A DNA stretch of 64,000 nt from Brachycybe producta. Lineage: Eukaryota; Arthropoda; Diplopoda; Playtdesmida; Andrognathidae. How positions within the stretch are numbered: position 1 is the stretch's first letter; each line of letters begins with the position of its first letter. The stretch is taken from NCBI GenBank assembly GCA_036925085.1, contig JAUPFP010000040.1, forward strand, positions 899,939 through 963,938, written 5' to 3'. Under the pieces are notes generated by a model, which had not been told where the DNA came from, did not search any database, and saw nothing but the letters and a program-made list of their open reading frames with translations. The position numbers were made by a program, and so were the translations under genes. This document shows, one piece after another, positions 20,032 through 31,449 of the stretch.

Positions 20032-23000
20032 ATGACGATGCCGAAAAACAAGAAAAAGAGTGTAGGCAGAACTAAAAGGGTTAAGAATCTGGCTGATAAC
20101 TTAGGTGGTACGTGGATTTGTTGTTTTTCACCTTAAGAATGGTACAAAAGATGCTCCTCGAACGGGCAACGATTAGAACGCGCTTGCGCCACTTTTCACG
20201 TGTAGCCTGCTAAATTTTCAGGTGTAAGAGAGATTGATAAGGACGCTAGGTGGGGCATTTCACAGTTTAAATAACGTAATTGCTGTACGCAAATGATATA
20301 AACCCCTACGTTAAGTCTACGGTAGCTTTTATGTCACTCTTGAGTTGAAACTTTATATGCAAATGAGCTAGATTTCTATGCTAGTCAATGAGTTAATCTG
20401 TCACACTTATGCCGGGTCCACATCAAGCTAATAAAAGTGCAACATGCGTTCCAGACAAAAGGCAGAATTTTAAAAACAAAACAAAACTGAAACAATTGTC
20501 AGCTGTACTCAAGACAAACCCACAACAAATTTGTGTGACACAACACAAACAAACTGGGTTTTATTTTTGTTTCTATAGCTGTCCTACGTAAACCACAAAA
20601 CTACTGTCCCATATTGCACAGACAAAAGTTGAAAGAATGTTGCACGTTACCGAGATAAAACACAAAACCTTTTTGAAGTTTATTGACTTGCGGTGGGAAA
20701 TGTGAAATTGAAGACAAAACACAAAAGTCGTAGAACTGTCTCGAAACAGTGTTTCCGTTTTGTTTATGTTTTGTTAGCTTGACGTGGACCCGGCCTCATG
20801 TTGAAAAATGTTGACTTTATTACTGTCGAAACCGTTTAACACGAAAAACTAGATAACCCGAAATAAATTTTTATGTTCCGTCCCCCTTATAATAAGTATA
20901 GAAAGTTTTTCTTTTAACAAGAAACAGAACGCCTCTCGAACCCTAATTATTCTGTCTTTCGGAAGCGAAACGGATAGAAAATTGCATGTGTTTTAGAAAC
21001 AAGAAGGGTATTTTCATGTTGATATCTTTCAATATTAAACAGACGATTTTTTTTTTTCATTTTTGGCAACAAAAACTTTTTATTTTAAATGATATCGACA
21101 TGAAAACACACTTAAGTGATTGAGTTACCCTTCTACTTTCTAAAACACTTTCTAGTTTCTCTTAATTTTGCTTCTGAAAGACACGGAATAATCAGATTTC
21201 GAAAATCATAGCCTTAGGTTGGAGGCTCGTTGCTTCTAATCGAAAGAATACCCAAATTCGCTTTTTTTTTTACCGTTACAGATATAACGCTAAACGACTT
21301 TGCAAACTCAAAAAATAATCGAGGCGGCCGCCTTAGGAAATCATTAAGCAATGCCATCGTCAGAGAAGGTTTTTGTTTCGAGAAACACGATACATTCTAC
21401 GATAAAAAAAAAACGGACAACTTACTAGATTTTTTTTTACCACGTTTTAGTAGCGAACGAGTCCGAAGTTGCTTGGTACGACAAAGACCTCGAAGACTTC
21501 GATGAAGAAGTTCAAGACATCGGCGTTCAAAACGACTTCGAAACTAAAGAAAAAACAAAAATCAAGACCAAAAAGAAGAAAAAGCCAGTTTCGACCGTGG
21601 AGACGGCGATCGAAGACGATAGAAACGAATATCCTCTCGACATCTGGTTCATTTTGTCAGAATACATTCGACCCGAAGACGTTCAAAGGTTCGCTTCTAT
21701 CTGTCGTGGTGCAAACTACGCCGTCAAATCACCAAAGTTCTGGTTGCGTCTCTACAAACGGTAAACAAAACAAATACGGAGAGATAAAAGAAAGTTCTTT
21801 TTTTAAATTATTTTGTCTCGTTTACGTGCAGATATTATGATCCAAAGATCAGAGTTCCGATAAAGCTGACTCCCGAATGTATCGAAAGGCCTCACAGTCT
21901 CAAAGCATGTGTCGTGAGAGCTCTGTATTTCGTCTATCCTCCTTTTATGGAACGTATTCGGACTTCGGCTCCGTTCGAAAACGAACCTCACGGTCTCGTA
22001 CCGTCTTACTGCATTCTGGCATGGCATCGTAACAGAAATATGTGGGATTTCCACTTTAAGTTCACGAAAGGTTCTAATGTTTCCAAAATGAGATTCTTAT
22101 CGCAGGAAGCGAAACGACCAGATCTTTTGGACATGTTGGAAGATGTAGAGGCTAACGATGAACACGGATGTCGTGTTCTTCAGGTAAAACCAAACAGTCG
22201 AAAACAAGAAATAAAAGTCTAAAAGTGGATTTACACCGAAGAAATAGCAAAAACATTATTAGTAGCAAAATGTTAATAACAAATATGTAAATTAACAGTT
22301 TTTTGACAAAAATGTTGGTAGCATGTCGGTAGCAGGAAACTGATCCACAAGTAGAATGTTATTAACGGTGTTGACACACAAAAATAACTTGCTAGTAACA
22401 TTTTGTTATGAACATCCTTTGATAATGCAAAATTTCTGCTATTAACAAAGTTAACAACAATATAGTCGACATGCTAATGGAAAAAATAAATGCTGTAAGC
22501 AAATGTTATTAACGAAAGTTAATAGAAAAATGTTATTAACATTTCTAGACATTTAACAATGTTGATAACAAAAGTTAATAACATGTTCTGGGCCGATTTT
22601 TTAATATTTGTTAAAAACAAATCGTTATTTTTTTTCTAATTTAAAAAAGCTGGTTAGAGGCTAAGATGCCTGGTTACTATAAGTTGTCAACTAGAAAGTT
22701 CTAGCCTCTAACCAAATGTTTTTGGTTGGAAAAAAAAGCAATTGTTGGTTGATCTAAACTGGAATGTTACTTCAGAATTGGCCCAAAAATCCGAGCCCTA
22801 ATTATTACAAACAATAATTCGTTCTCTTTTAGGTAACTTGTCTAAATTTCGTTTCGGCGCCGGCCGTAATGGGAATGTATCTAACTGCCGTAAATCTCAA
22901 CGTGGGTTATAAGATGCATCATCGGTTACGCTTGACGTTTTCGACCACCGCTTACTATCATTCGACACGTAAAAATCAGACCAACGAAAGCAACGTTACA

Positions 23001-23069
23001 ATCACTTTCGATCCCGTATCAAACATCAGAGTTCTCGATTGGTGGCACCCGCAATACCCTCACGAATGA
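20032..23069 (+). CDS. TMEM183: TMEM183 homologue, F-box-like membrane protein (5 exons)
   Basis: Exons: 20032-20107, 21282-21368, 21451-21760, 21832-22183 and 22833-23069; phases agree and give 353 aa (human TMEM183A 376). The N-terminus is basic. A conserved DFANS-type motif lies in exon 2, and a Lys-rich linker lies near residues 88-99. An F-box-like segment from EYPLDIWFILSEYIRPED to FWLRLYKRYY covers about residues 114-160. A single hydrophobic span at about 278-297 and the terminal VLDWWHPQYPHE are family hallmarks. The cellular role of the family is poorly known; the F-box suggests an SCF link. Exon 1 could instead end at 20104, also in phase. It is convergent with API5. Introns 1 and 4 carry MITEs. 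Confidence 0.9.
20411..20797. mobile_element. Foldback MITE in TMEM183 intron 1
   Basis: Termini GCCGGGTCCACATCAAGCTAA and TTAGCTTGACGTGGACCCGGC are inverted. Internal words match the repeats at 11285-11790 and 15330-15765, so this is the best-preserved copy. No target duplication is evident. Confidence 0.85.
20905..21190. repeat. CTAGTTTCT foldback family, copy in TMEM183 intron 1
   Basis: The left half contains GTTTTAGAAACAAGAAGGGTA, TTCATGTTGATATCTTTCAA. The right half contains the inverted set, TGATATCGACATGAAAA and GAGTTACCCTTCTA, followed by CACTTTCTAGTTTCTCTT. Similar copies occur at 34120-34395, 40435-40725, 45200-45560 and 49380-49615. Confidence 0.75.
22218..22620. repeat. GTTAATAACA repeat in TMEM183 intron 4
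   Basis: Begins GTGGATTTACACCGAAGAAATAGC and is full of GTTAATAACA, TGCTATTAACAAAGTTA and TAGTAACATTTTGTTAT words. The same words occur in the same order at 46285-46690 (TBC gene intron). A short fragment is at 40362-40435. Confidence 0.75.
22652..22711. repeat. Short GGTTAGAGGCTA foldback
   Basis: GGTTAGAGGCTA and TAGCCTCTAACC enclose about 35 bp. Same family as 17722-17885. Confidence 0.7.
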
Positions 23070-23198
23070 TCGACAAAAAAGAAAAGAACCAGTTGTTGTT
23101 TTGTTTTTTTCTCTTTGCATTCCGTTCAGTACGATACGAAGCTTAAATCGGAGCTTCTTCGTTTGTTAGTTTATTTCTGTTTTCCTTTCTTTGTTGTC

Positions 23199-23204
23199 AA
23201 TAAA
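23199..23204 (+). promoter_or_regulatory. TMEM183 polyadenylation signal
   Basis: AATAAA 130 bp after the TMEM183 stop codon. The opposing API5 signal is only 35 bp further right. Confidence 0.65.
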
Positions 23205-23238
23205 AATAATAAAACTTTCTACTGTCTGAACGCAATGT

Positions 23239-23244
23239 TTTATT
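23239..23244 (-). promoter_or_regulatory. API5 polyadenylation signal
   Basis: TTTATT on the plus strand (AATAAA on the minus strand), about 245 bp after the API5 stop. Given normal cleavage distances, the two convergent transcripts would abut or overlap by a few tens of bases. Confidence 0.6.
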
Positions 23245-23485
23245 TCTTTATACATTTTTTTGTTTTTAATGGATAATGATAAGATTCTTCTCATCGCGCG
23301 CGAACGAGTCCTTTGTTCTTTGTTCGAACCTTAGATTTGTGTCGAAAAGGATGCGAGAAAAGCATGTTTTTTTTTGTTTACAGAGATGCACATTTCAAAA
23401 GTAAAAGTTTCGAAGACGATTAAGACATGGGTTTTTTTTTTGTTAAACGATTGGTGGAAGAGGGAGGGAGGGGGGAAAAAAATGA

Positions 23486-26400
23486 TTAATAAAACCAGTT
23501 ACCACGGTTATTGTTACGACCACCTCGTCCACGAGATCCGTATCCACGTCCTCTCTTGTTTCCTCGGTTCGAACCACTGCCGCCGCCGCCAACTCCTGAA
23601 AACGTTCCTCCGCTCGTAGGATCTGAAAAAGTCAAAAGTTACTAAGAAAAGGACATCAAAGATGCGGCTAGAAATACCGTTTTCAACTTTCGAGCAGAAA
23701 AAGGAAAGATACGGAATACAAAAAACGGCCATTTTTGCAAGAAATGGCTTTTCAAAATTTAATGTGGCTGAACGCGCTGTTCAGTCCCCCAGGTTAGGGT
23801 GGAATTCCCTAGAAGCGACTGCACATAATTCAATAGTTTTATATCTGTGCAGTTCCTCTGACGTAAACGCCACCGAAGAGTCAACGACCAGTGCGTACGA
23901 CCGGCATCTCCACTGTGCGACAACGACTATACTGCTCGAGAGAAGTCTGGTGGTATAAGATTATTTATACCGAGTTTATTTTTAAAACAATAATCGAGTT
24001 CAGTTAGTTGACCGTCGACTGACGATCGCCAGACGCACAGCATCGACCTGCCAGGAATCACGGTAGAGCACAAACGCGACTCGGTCGCAAAAGACTGCTG
24101 TCGCTCTTAGGGAATTCCGTCTTTAGGGTTTTCAGCCAAACGTTTTTCATTAAAAACATTAAGACAAAAATTCAAAGTGTTTTAGAAACTAGAATAGTTG
24201 GTGATAATATAAAACGATTTTTTTTTAAAGTTCGATCTGTAAATATTTTTCTTCACAAAACTTTTTTCTTCTAATTTCTAAGGTGATTTTTCGAAAAACA
24301 TTTCATTCAGGTGGTTTTAAAGTGTAAACGCCTTCCGGTTAGAAACTAGATTTGTAGCTTAATTACTTGAAGGGTATTTTTCACGTCGATTCCCCTAATG
24401 TCAAATCACATTCCCTTCAAGACATTTCCGTAATTTCTCAGCTCCGATTACGAACAAATTGCAAACTTACTGAAGTTCTTAACGTTTTGACTGTATTTTC
24501 CACTCGGCGGCGAATATATTTCACGAGCACCTTTGAATCCTCCCATTGTTGTTCCAGTTGCAACTTTCTTTGGCGGTTTCGACGTTCCGTCATCAAATGT
24601 AATTGGTGTGTGAGCGGATCGTTTCGTTCTAATAATTGACAAATAAACAAGAAATTCTTCAGATAATTTTTTACGACAGAAACATTGCACATTTTAATGT
24701 CAATTGAAACTCTCTGCACAGAGGGTTTCAAACACACAATTGTTTTCTGCGTTGAAACCCTGTTAAGAGGGTTCAAATTGAAGTTCAAAGTGCAAAGATT
24801 CCTTGTATTCCGGCTCTCATGATTATCCTATTTACCCTGAAACATTGTTGTTATTTGAATTTGCGGGCATCTGAAACCAAATTAAAACGTTAATTAAAGA
24901 AAAAAAAGACTTAAACGACTGCGAGGCTCCTATTACGATCCTTGCGTCTACGGCTAACAAGATGGTATAGTGATGTCAAACTGACGTCACAACTGACTTC
25001 ATGCACTACTTGCTGTGACGTCATTTAGACGTCACTATTCCATATTGCCGTTCTTGCCGGAGGCGCAGGGTTGGTTTATAAACTCCTGCTTTGAAGAACC
25101 GTTTCGTCGAGTTCATGCTAAACTACAATACACACGAGGAATGCAACGAATCCTTCTTAAAAAAAATTGTAAACGCAAAAATCTGAGCTGTGATTGGCTG
25201 CAAAGTTCTTTTTTCGTTCAATAAGGTAGAATAAAATCCTTACCAAAATATATAATACAAAGGGGAAAACGATATCTTATCGCAACGAAAAGCAATGAAA
25301 TGTGACCGTTTCGCTGCTTTTTCACTAAGTGTAAACCAACCTTTAAGCCGCGATTACACGAGGCCAGTTAAAAGGCAGGTTCGACTGTCGTCAGTTGACT
25401 AACAGCAGTAATTGCAAGAATGTCGTCAATCAAAACTAAAGAAAGTCGGACCTCCCAATCGACTGGTCTAATGTAAACACGGCATCAGACGCAAAGTTCG
25501 TAACCAGATCCCGACAAGAAAAAAAAAAAAAAAACGAAAACCGACCGCTTTCTTTGGTGCTGCAGCAGCTGTCGTAACTGGCAACGGTTTCCAAGAAAGG
25601 CTAATGATGTTTTTGTACGAAGGAGGGCTGTGAAATAGATCTCTGATAAGTGTGTTGATGTTTGACGTCGTCTTAAGCGCCACGACCTTCAGCTTATTCT
25701 GAAAAAAAAACAGATAAAACGGGATGCTTTAATATTAATCCAATGCCGTTTTCTTCCAAATGTCTCGTTAGAGCTAACTTCATCCGTCTTCAACTCCTCC
25801 GCTTTCATTCCTTGCAACGATTCTCTTAGCTTTTTTATGTAACCTTGAATTCCACGAGCAAAATACTGCAACCTACAGTAAAAACAAGTTAAGAAATTCA
25901 GGCTTTTGTCTGATAAAACAACAATTAACCAATCGCAAGTTATCATTTACCTCAGTTTAAAATCTTTCAGAAGTTCTGCATTGTCATCCGAAGTCAGAAA
26001 TTCTGGGCATCTTCGTCCGAGTTGATGAAAAGCGTACATCAAACACTCGACGTAAGAAAATTCGAGCTTCGGATCGTCTTGCGGAACCGAATTCTCGCTG
26101 TTCTCTTCCGTCGGAGGTAGAGGCATATATTCCAGCAGTTTCTCGTACACTGTTCGTATGATAGTAGACATGTCCTCCAAAGCTCCGCAGTGAGTCGAAA
26201 GTTCCGCGAACAGTTTAACAAGCTCCAGTTGAAGATCACTTCCAGTGTCGTCGACGTCAGAAAGACAAGGAAATACGTAAGTGACCATGTAGACGACAAA
26301 ACGAGACGACGGAACGTACGCCTGAAACCAAACAAAAGCTCGTAAAACTCTTTACCTCGCTCCTCTTTTTTTTGTTCAAATTCGCTTATCGTAAACTTAC

Positions 26401-28638
26401 AGATAAAAATGGTAAAACGTGTTTTCCACACTGGATGAGACGGTCGATGACGTCCGTATCGTTCGGCTAATTGAAATGCGTACGAAGAGTTGTTTAAAGT
26501 AAAGTGAACTGAATCAGATCGATTCGAGTGAATAACAGATTTTGAATCGAAAAGTCAAACCTTGAATGTTTTGTCGAGTTCCGCTTGTTCGACCAAAATA
26601 TCGACAAGTTGCTGTTGACCGGAAAGCGTCTTCGCTATTTTGAGGCCGGTTAAGATTTGCATTACTGTTAAGAATTCAGCGGCCGTAACATCTTGTAATA
26701 CCTGCCAGATACGAATTTTAGAACCTTTACCAAAAAAGTGACCTTCTTGTGGTCTAGATGGACTGCACAAAAGTAGCGACAGCAAGTAAAAGAAACAGAC
26801 TACTCGAGTGGACTATCAGCGGTTGGCAAGTAATCCTAGAAGTTCAGCAAAGTCCAAAAAAGTGGAATGGCCTCGGTAGACATTCGTTCAAAACGAGACT
26901 ATGACGAGGAAACACTCGTTATCGCTGCCCCGTCGTAAAGACGTGAGAAAACAAGAAACGGTGTCGTCTGTGGCGTGGAACAACCACCGTTCGATGAATG
27001 TAGTCCAACGGTGGCCGAGAAGCCGCTCGTGCGTGTACAGGTTGCGTACGCTTTCCATGGTAATACACTGTCAACCACGGAACAGCGACCGGTCGCAGTT
27101 TCTGACCACTTTTTGCAGTCCAATTCGACCACTAAAAGTGGTTCGTCTTTAAAGGCCCTTCAATATTTCTTTATTGTGTTTCTTAGTTCGTAAACTGTCT
27201 GTATCAATAAAAGTGGTAATTTTCTCGTAACGCTTTCACTTCATTTCTCAACTAACTGTAACTCCGCAAAATTACGTTACTTCCCCCCCCCCCCACTAAA
27301 TTACAGTTACTTTGTTTGCGTGTCTTATGTGACAAGTTTTTGTCACATTAAATTCGCAAATAAAGTAACCGTAACGAACGTTACTTTCAACAACAAAATG
27401 ACATTATATCGACAAAGAAACTGCAACAGAAGTTAGTTTTTACCACAAGAAGCGACGCTCCCTGAAAAGTTATTATTAATGAAAGAAATGAAAGAAGAAA
27501 CAAACCTTTTTGCACTCGAGTAGAAGACATTCTTCGGCTTCTTTCGTCAGAACTTCATCTTCGAGAGTCTTGAGCTTTGAACTCAAGAACTTGAGCGCAC
27601 GTTCACGTACGATATCTTCACCGGTGAGAATCTGCGAAAACAAACCACGAAGCGTACCTACGAACAAAACAAGCCGAAAAACCACACCACTAAAACAAAC
27701 GCATTTCTACGATTTATCAAACGAACAAACCATTGGCATCTATCTTGAACAGTGTCATGAGTGAGTTATGAACCGTACTCAACTCGGCGACGTCTTCCGT
27801 CTGCAAAAGTTGCGCTAAGACGTCGGCAATCTTCAAAAGATGTTCCTGATTGTCTTTGCACAAACTCGGTAGATCCTTAATTGCTTGTTTCCGTATCTAA
27901 AACAAGAAACAGGACATCGTTAAAAGAAACTGTTTCTAGTCGTTTTTTTAACAGAAAGAACAAACTGAAATATCGTCATCTTCACAGAGATCCAACTGAG
28001 CGTCGATCGCTTGGTCGATCAGATTTGGAAAATGCTTGTAAAAACGTGCAATAAACTGCGACGCAAGTCGTTTCTCATTACTGCTACCTTTGACGGCTTC
28101 TAATATCTCGAGAAATTCCTTTTCGTGCTGAAATAAGAACGCGGAATGCAACACATTTCCATTAAAAAGTAGGGCAAATGTGGCTCTCACTTATGAACGA
28201 AAAAAACACTTTCTCGACTGGAAAATAGCGTTTTATAAACGAGAAAACATTTCTAAAACGAATAAAGCATTACTTTTTTTTTCACATAAGGTGATAAAAA
28301 CAATTAAAAGTGTATCTAAACGGCAATCGGCGTCCTGAAAACGGTTAAAATTTATGAATTTCGTTATAAAGAAGCCGTATTAGAAGGTACGGAGTGGAAG
28401 GATTACACAGAGCATAACCTAAATGAATAAAATGCCATAGACTTGTAAAACAAACCGACTGCTCTGATCACTCCGAGAGCTTAAATACGGCATTACTAAA
28501 ACACGCCAAACCAGAAATAAAACTGAATGTGCATCGTTTAAAATCGAAAAAAATAGCCGTAATACTCACTTCTCCTATCTTATCTTTAGCGTCCGCAAGA
28601 ATGCCAAAGTTCTTGTACAGTTTTTCAACTTTATCCAT
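23486..28638 (-). CDS. API5: Apoptosis inhibitor 5 (12 exons)
   Basis: Exons from the start: 28638-28570, 28127-27966, 27896-27731, 27657-27506, 26701-26561, 26466-26401, 26321-25951, 25872-25779, 25698-25546, 24870-24836, 24628-24471 and 23622-23486; phases agree, giving 567 aa (human 524). The N-terminal two thirds match the HEAT/ARM-like fold of API5, for example AQLDLCEDDD, GEDIVRERALKFLSSKLKTL, KLLEYMPLPP and SYVECLMYAFHQLGR. The C-terminal part is basic (GTKRS), then has REIYSPPSGKYS and a Gly/Arg-rich tail with GRGYGSRGRGGRNNN, suggesting nuclear RNA or protein binding. API5 is a nuclear anti-apoptotic factor in animals. Exon 10 is a 35-nt microexon that is needed to keep the phase. 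Several introns contain repeats. Confidence 0.93.
23801..24118. repeat. Foldback element in API5 intron 11
   Basis: GGAATTCCCTAGAAGCGAC at the left and GTCGCTCTTAGGGAATTCC at the right form inverted ends around 280 bp of unrelated sequence. No target duplication was noticed. Confidence 0.75.
24836..24870 (-). CDS. API5: API5 microexon (35 nt)
   Basis: It is bounded by TTTCAG at the acceptor and GTAAAT at the donor. It encodes MPANSNNNNVS plus two bases of a Gly codon, and converts the phase 0 end of exon 9 into the phase 2 start of exon 11. Without it the frame breaks. The Asn-rich sequence sits just before the GTKR motif that starts the conserved basic region. Confidence 0.75.
26755..27140. 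repeat. Foldback insertion in API5 intron 4
   Basis: The left end GATGGACTGCACAAAAGTAG pairs roughly with the right end CACTTTTTGCAGTCCAATTC. ACTGCAAAAAGTGG words of the same family recur at 32085-32170 and 35610-35650. ORFs of 70-80 residues on both strands are by-products. Confidence 0.6.
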
Positions 28639-28639
28639 T

Positions 28640-29440
28640 ACGAAAAACCAATTAAAACATTAAAATTTCGTGTAAAACGACAAAATTGACAACCAGATTA
28701 GAGAAATAGGAATGGAAACGCGCCAATTCTAACCACATCGCCACCTGTCAGCAAAATAAAAAAACTCAATACAACAACAACGGTTCAGACAATGGCCAAA
28801 CTATCATGAAGATGTTCATATGCATTTCTGCTTCTCAGCGTATTAAAAAGCTTGTGACGTCAGACGGGTTGACGTTAAGTCATTAAGGCTGACTGAAAAG
28901 GGACGATAGCAACAGTGTAGATAAAGAGGGTCATGAATTCTTTTGTTATTAGTTCTTATCCCTTCTTTATTAAAATAAATAACGAGTTTAAATTTGTCGT
29001 TAACCCCTCTGACGTCACGAACTTCCTCTTTAGACGAGGGTTGTATTACGTCATACGATCATATCGTCGAAGTTTATATTAGCGTACCAATATGGCGTAA
29101 TTTTCTAGGTTCCGTTCTCCCTTGTAAATATTTTTGATCCTCTATGTCCAAAAACAGGTTAAAAAGGCCCTAAAAGATGCCGTTTACATCTTAAATGGAC
29201 CCTGTACTCTTTTATTTTGTTGCCTGGTTCGATTAAACATCTTGTAGGTCTTTTTATTCTTTCGTAATCTATCGTAATTATTGGCTGAAAAGCCGTTCAA
29301 TGAATGAAAAACACCGATGTTGTCATCTCAAAAACCATAATAAAAGTCATATTAAAAAAGAAAATAATCGTATGTTAGAGACTAGAAGAGTAAATTAAAA
29401 TAATGGATGTAAAATAAATAAAAGAAATGCAATATTTCAC
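28640..29440. other. API5 upstream region, nothing recognised
   Basis: This must contain the API5 promoter; no TATA box in a convincing place. No repeat family was recognised beyond a short tract near 29340-29400. Confidence 0.4.
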
Positions 29441-29448
29441 AGCATTTG

Positions 29449-30220
29449 AGTTGATATTAGACAACGCGCTTTGAGGAAAATGTCATGCTGAGAGCGTCTG
29501 CTATTCCAGCGGCATGAGACCATTTTCGCGCGCTTTTGAAGCTTCAACTTTTTTTTTTTCGCCAGTTGTGAATGCGGTAGTTGCGCTCCATGCCACACCC
29601 GAAACAGCGCATGCAGCATGAATAAAAAGACTGGCGGTACATAACTACCGTGAGTGTCTTACTGTATCTAATGGAATAATGGGGGTTTGGTACATTAGGA
29701 GGGACGACGTCTCTGAAATCCTGGCGGTCACTGAGGCATCTAAAACACGGTCATGGACTCCAACAAAACTCGGCAAATAAAGCCTCTAACAACCTCACAT
29801 ATGGAATCATGTGGCAGTTACATAGTCTTCTATTACAGAAACTGATATTAGACGACGCGAATTTAAAAAAATGTCATGCGGCGAGCGTCTGCTATTTCAG
29901 TGGCCTGTAATAAATTTCGCGTGTTTTCGACGCGTGTACACCTGTCAGAATCGCCCATTTTGAATGTGGCGATTGCGCTTCATGCTGCACCCGAGGTAGT
30001 GCGTGCAGCATGAATAAAAAGACTGGCCGTACAAAGCCTACCGTGAGTGTCTTACTGTATCTAATGAAAATATGGGGGTTTGGTACATTAGGAGGGAGGA
30101 CGCGTCTGAAATCTTGGCGGTCACTGAGGCATCTAAAACACGGTCACGGACTCCAACCAAACTCGGCAAATATTGTCTCCAACAACGTATCATGTGGTAG
30201 TTACATAGCCTTCTATTACA
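29449..30220 (+). repeat. Tandem duplication, two diverged ~390-bp units
   Basis: Unit 1 (29449-29838) and unit 2 (29840-30220) share, in the same order, GATATTAGAC, ATGTCATGC, GAGCGTCTGCTATT, GAATAAAAAGACTGGC, GTGAGTGTCTTACTGTATCT, GGTCACTGAGGCATCTAAAA and TACATAG.CTTCTATTACA. A small hairpin TAGCCTTCTATTA / TAATAGAAGGCTA follows at about 30207-30242. Confidence 0.8.
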
Positions 30221-30415
30221 TTCTTCTATAATAGAAGGCTATGTGAATGGGACATACTTTATAGACATAATATCGATTTTTCGCGTTGTCCGGGACATCT
30301 ATTTGTATGATGGGCTTTTAATTAATAAACACGATTTCTTGTTCACAGGTATTCAATGGGAGAACGTATCGTGGTTGTCAGTTGAGGCGCCGAATCCTAA
30401 CTCGTGCCATATGCT

Positions 30416-30750
30416 ATTAAATTGTCAATTAACTACACCGGTAGAACTCCGTACAGCCATAGCCACCTATATACAATTGGTGTATAGGGTAGATTGGTAT
30501 AGGTGGCTATGGATGTACGGAGTTAAATTGTCAATTAACTACACAGGTGGGACTACGAACAGCCATAGCCACCTGTATACAATTGGTGTATAGGGTAGAT
30601 TGGTATAGGTGGCTATGGATGTAAGGAGTTGTGCCATATGCTATTAAATTGTCAATTAACTACACAGGTGGGACTACGTACAGCCATAGCCATCTATATA
30701 CAGTTGGTGTATAGGGTAGACTGGTATAGGTGGCTTATGGATGTACGTAG
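30416..30750. repeat. Three tandem palindromic units of ~106-121 bp
   Basis: Each unit starts ATTGTCAATTAACTACAC (30421, 30527, 30648) and contains GCCATAGCCACCTATA, then its inverted copy TATAGGTGGCTATGGATGTA. Every unit can therefore form its own hairpin, with loop TACAATTGGTGTATAGGGTA. Confidence 0.85.
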
Positions 30751-31361
30751 ACTTAGTGGTTGGTAGCATGATAGCATGGCCGGTTGGGTGGGGGGCTTCT
30801 CGAACGAAGAAGGTATTGTGGCGACCAATGAACCAAAAGGAATGTGGGGATAGGCTGATTCCAAAGATCAGAAGAATGTCGGGATTTGTTCCTCCATGTG
30901 TTTTGCGTTGTGGGGTGGGGACGAACTCTTTAAATTAAAGAGTCGTTCTACACCAAGAGTGCCTTCGATTGCCGCAACTGCAACAAGCAAGCACCTGGAT
31001 TGGTTTTTTTTTTTTCTTTCTAGAAAAAAACCATCAACGGGTACAAGAATCTCCTTCGTAATTACTACGTAGTGTCCGAAATGGTAACGCAATAATCCTG
31101 CATCCGAATTGGAATCCATTTCGACTAACATGTTGCAGCGATAAGACTTAATCCCAAAGTAGGACTCTGCAAAATGTAATTAATGTAATGCGAGCTGCGC
31201 GACGGTTGGGAGCGTCTCGGTGAGCTCGAGCTGCGACGAGGCTGTGGTCCAAATATTTACGATGGTAATTATCTTATTGTTTCATATATTTTAATGAGTG
31301 ACAACGTGAAAAATCGTTAACTTAATTAATCAGTGTAATGAATTGATCTCAGTAAATGAGA

Positions 31362-31444
31362 TTTAAAAAAAGGGGTGAAAATAAATTTTTGTTCGATTTT
31401 TAAACAAAAATCGATCAAAATTTATTTTCACCCCTTTTTTTTAT
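31362..31444. repeat. AT-rich perfect hairpin
   Basis: AAAAAAAGGGGTGAAAATAAA and its inverted complement TTTATTTTCACCCCTTTTTTT surround TTTTTGTTCGATTTTTAAAC. The stem is about 30 bp. Confidence 0.8.
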
Positions 31445-31449
31445 CAAAA

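Noticed and set aside
26899-27193. ORFs on both strands in API5 intron 4
   Set aside because: They lie in a foldback insertion flanked by ACTGCAAAAAGTGG words; no protein family.
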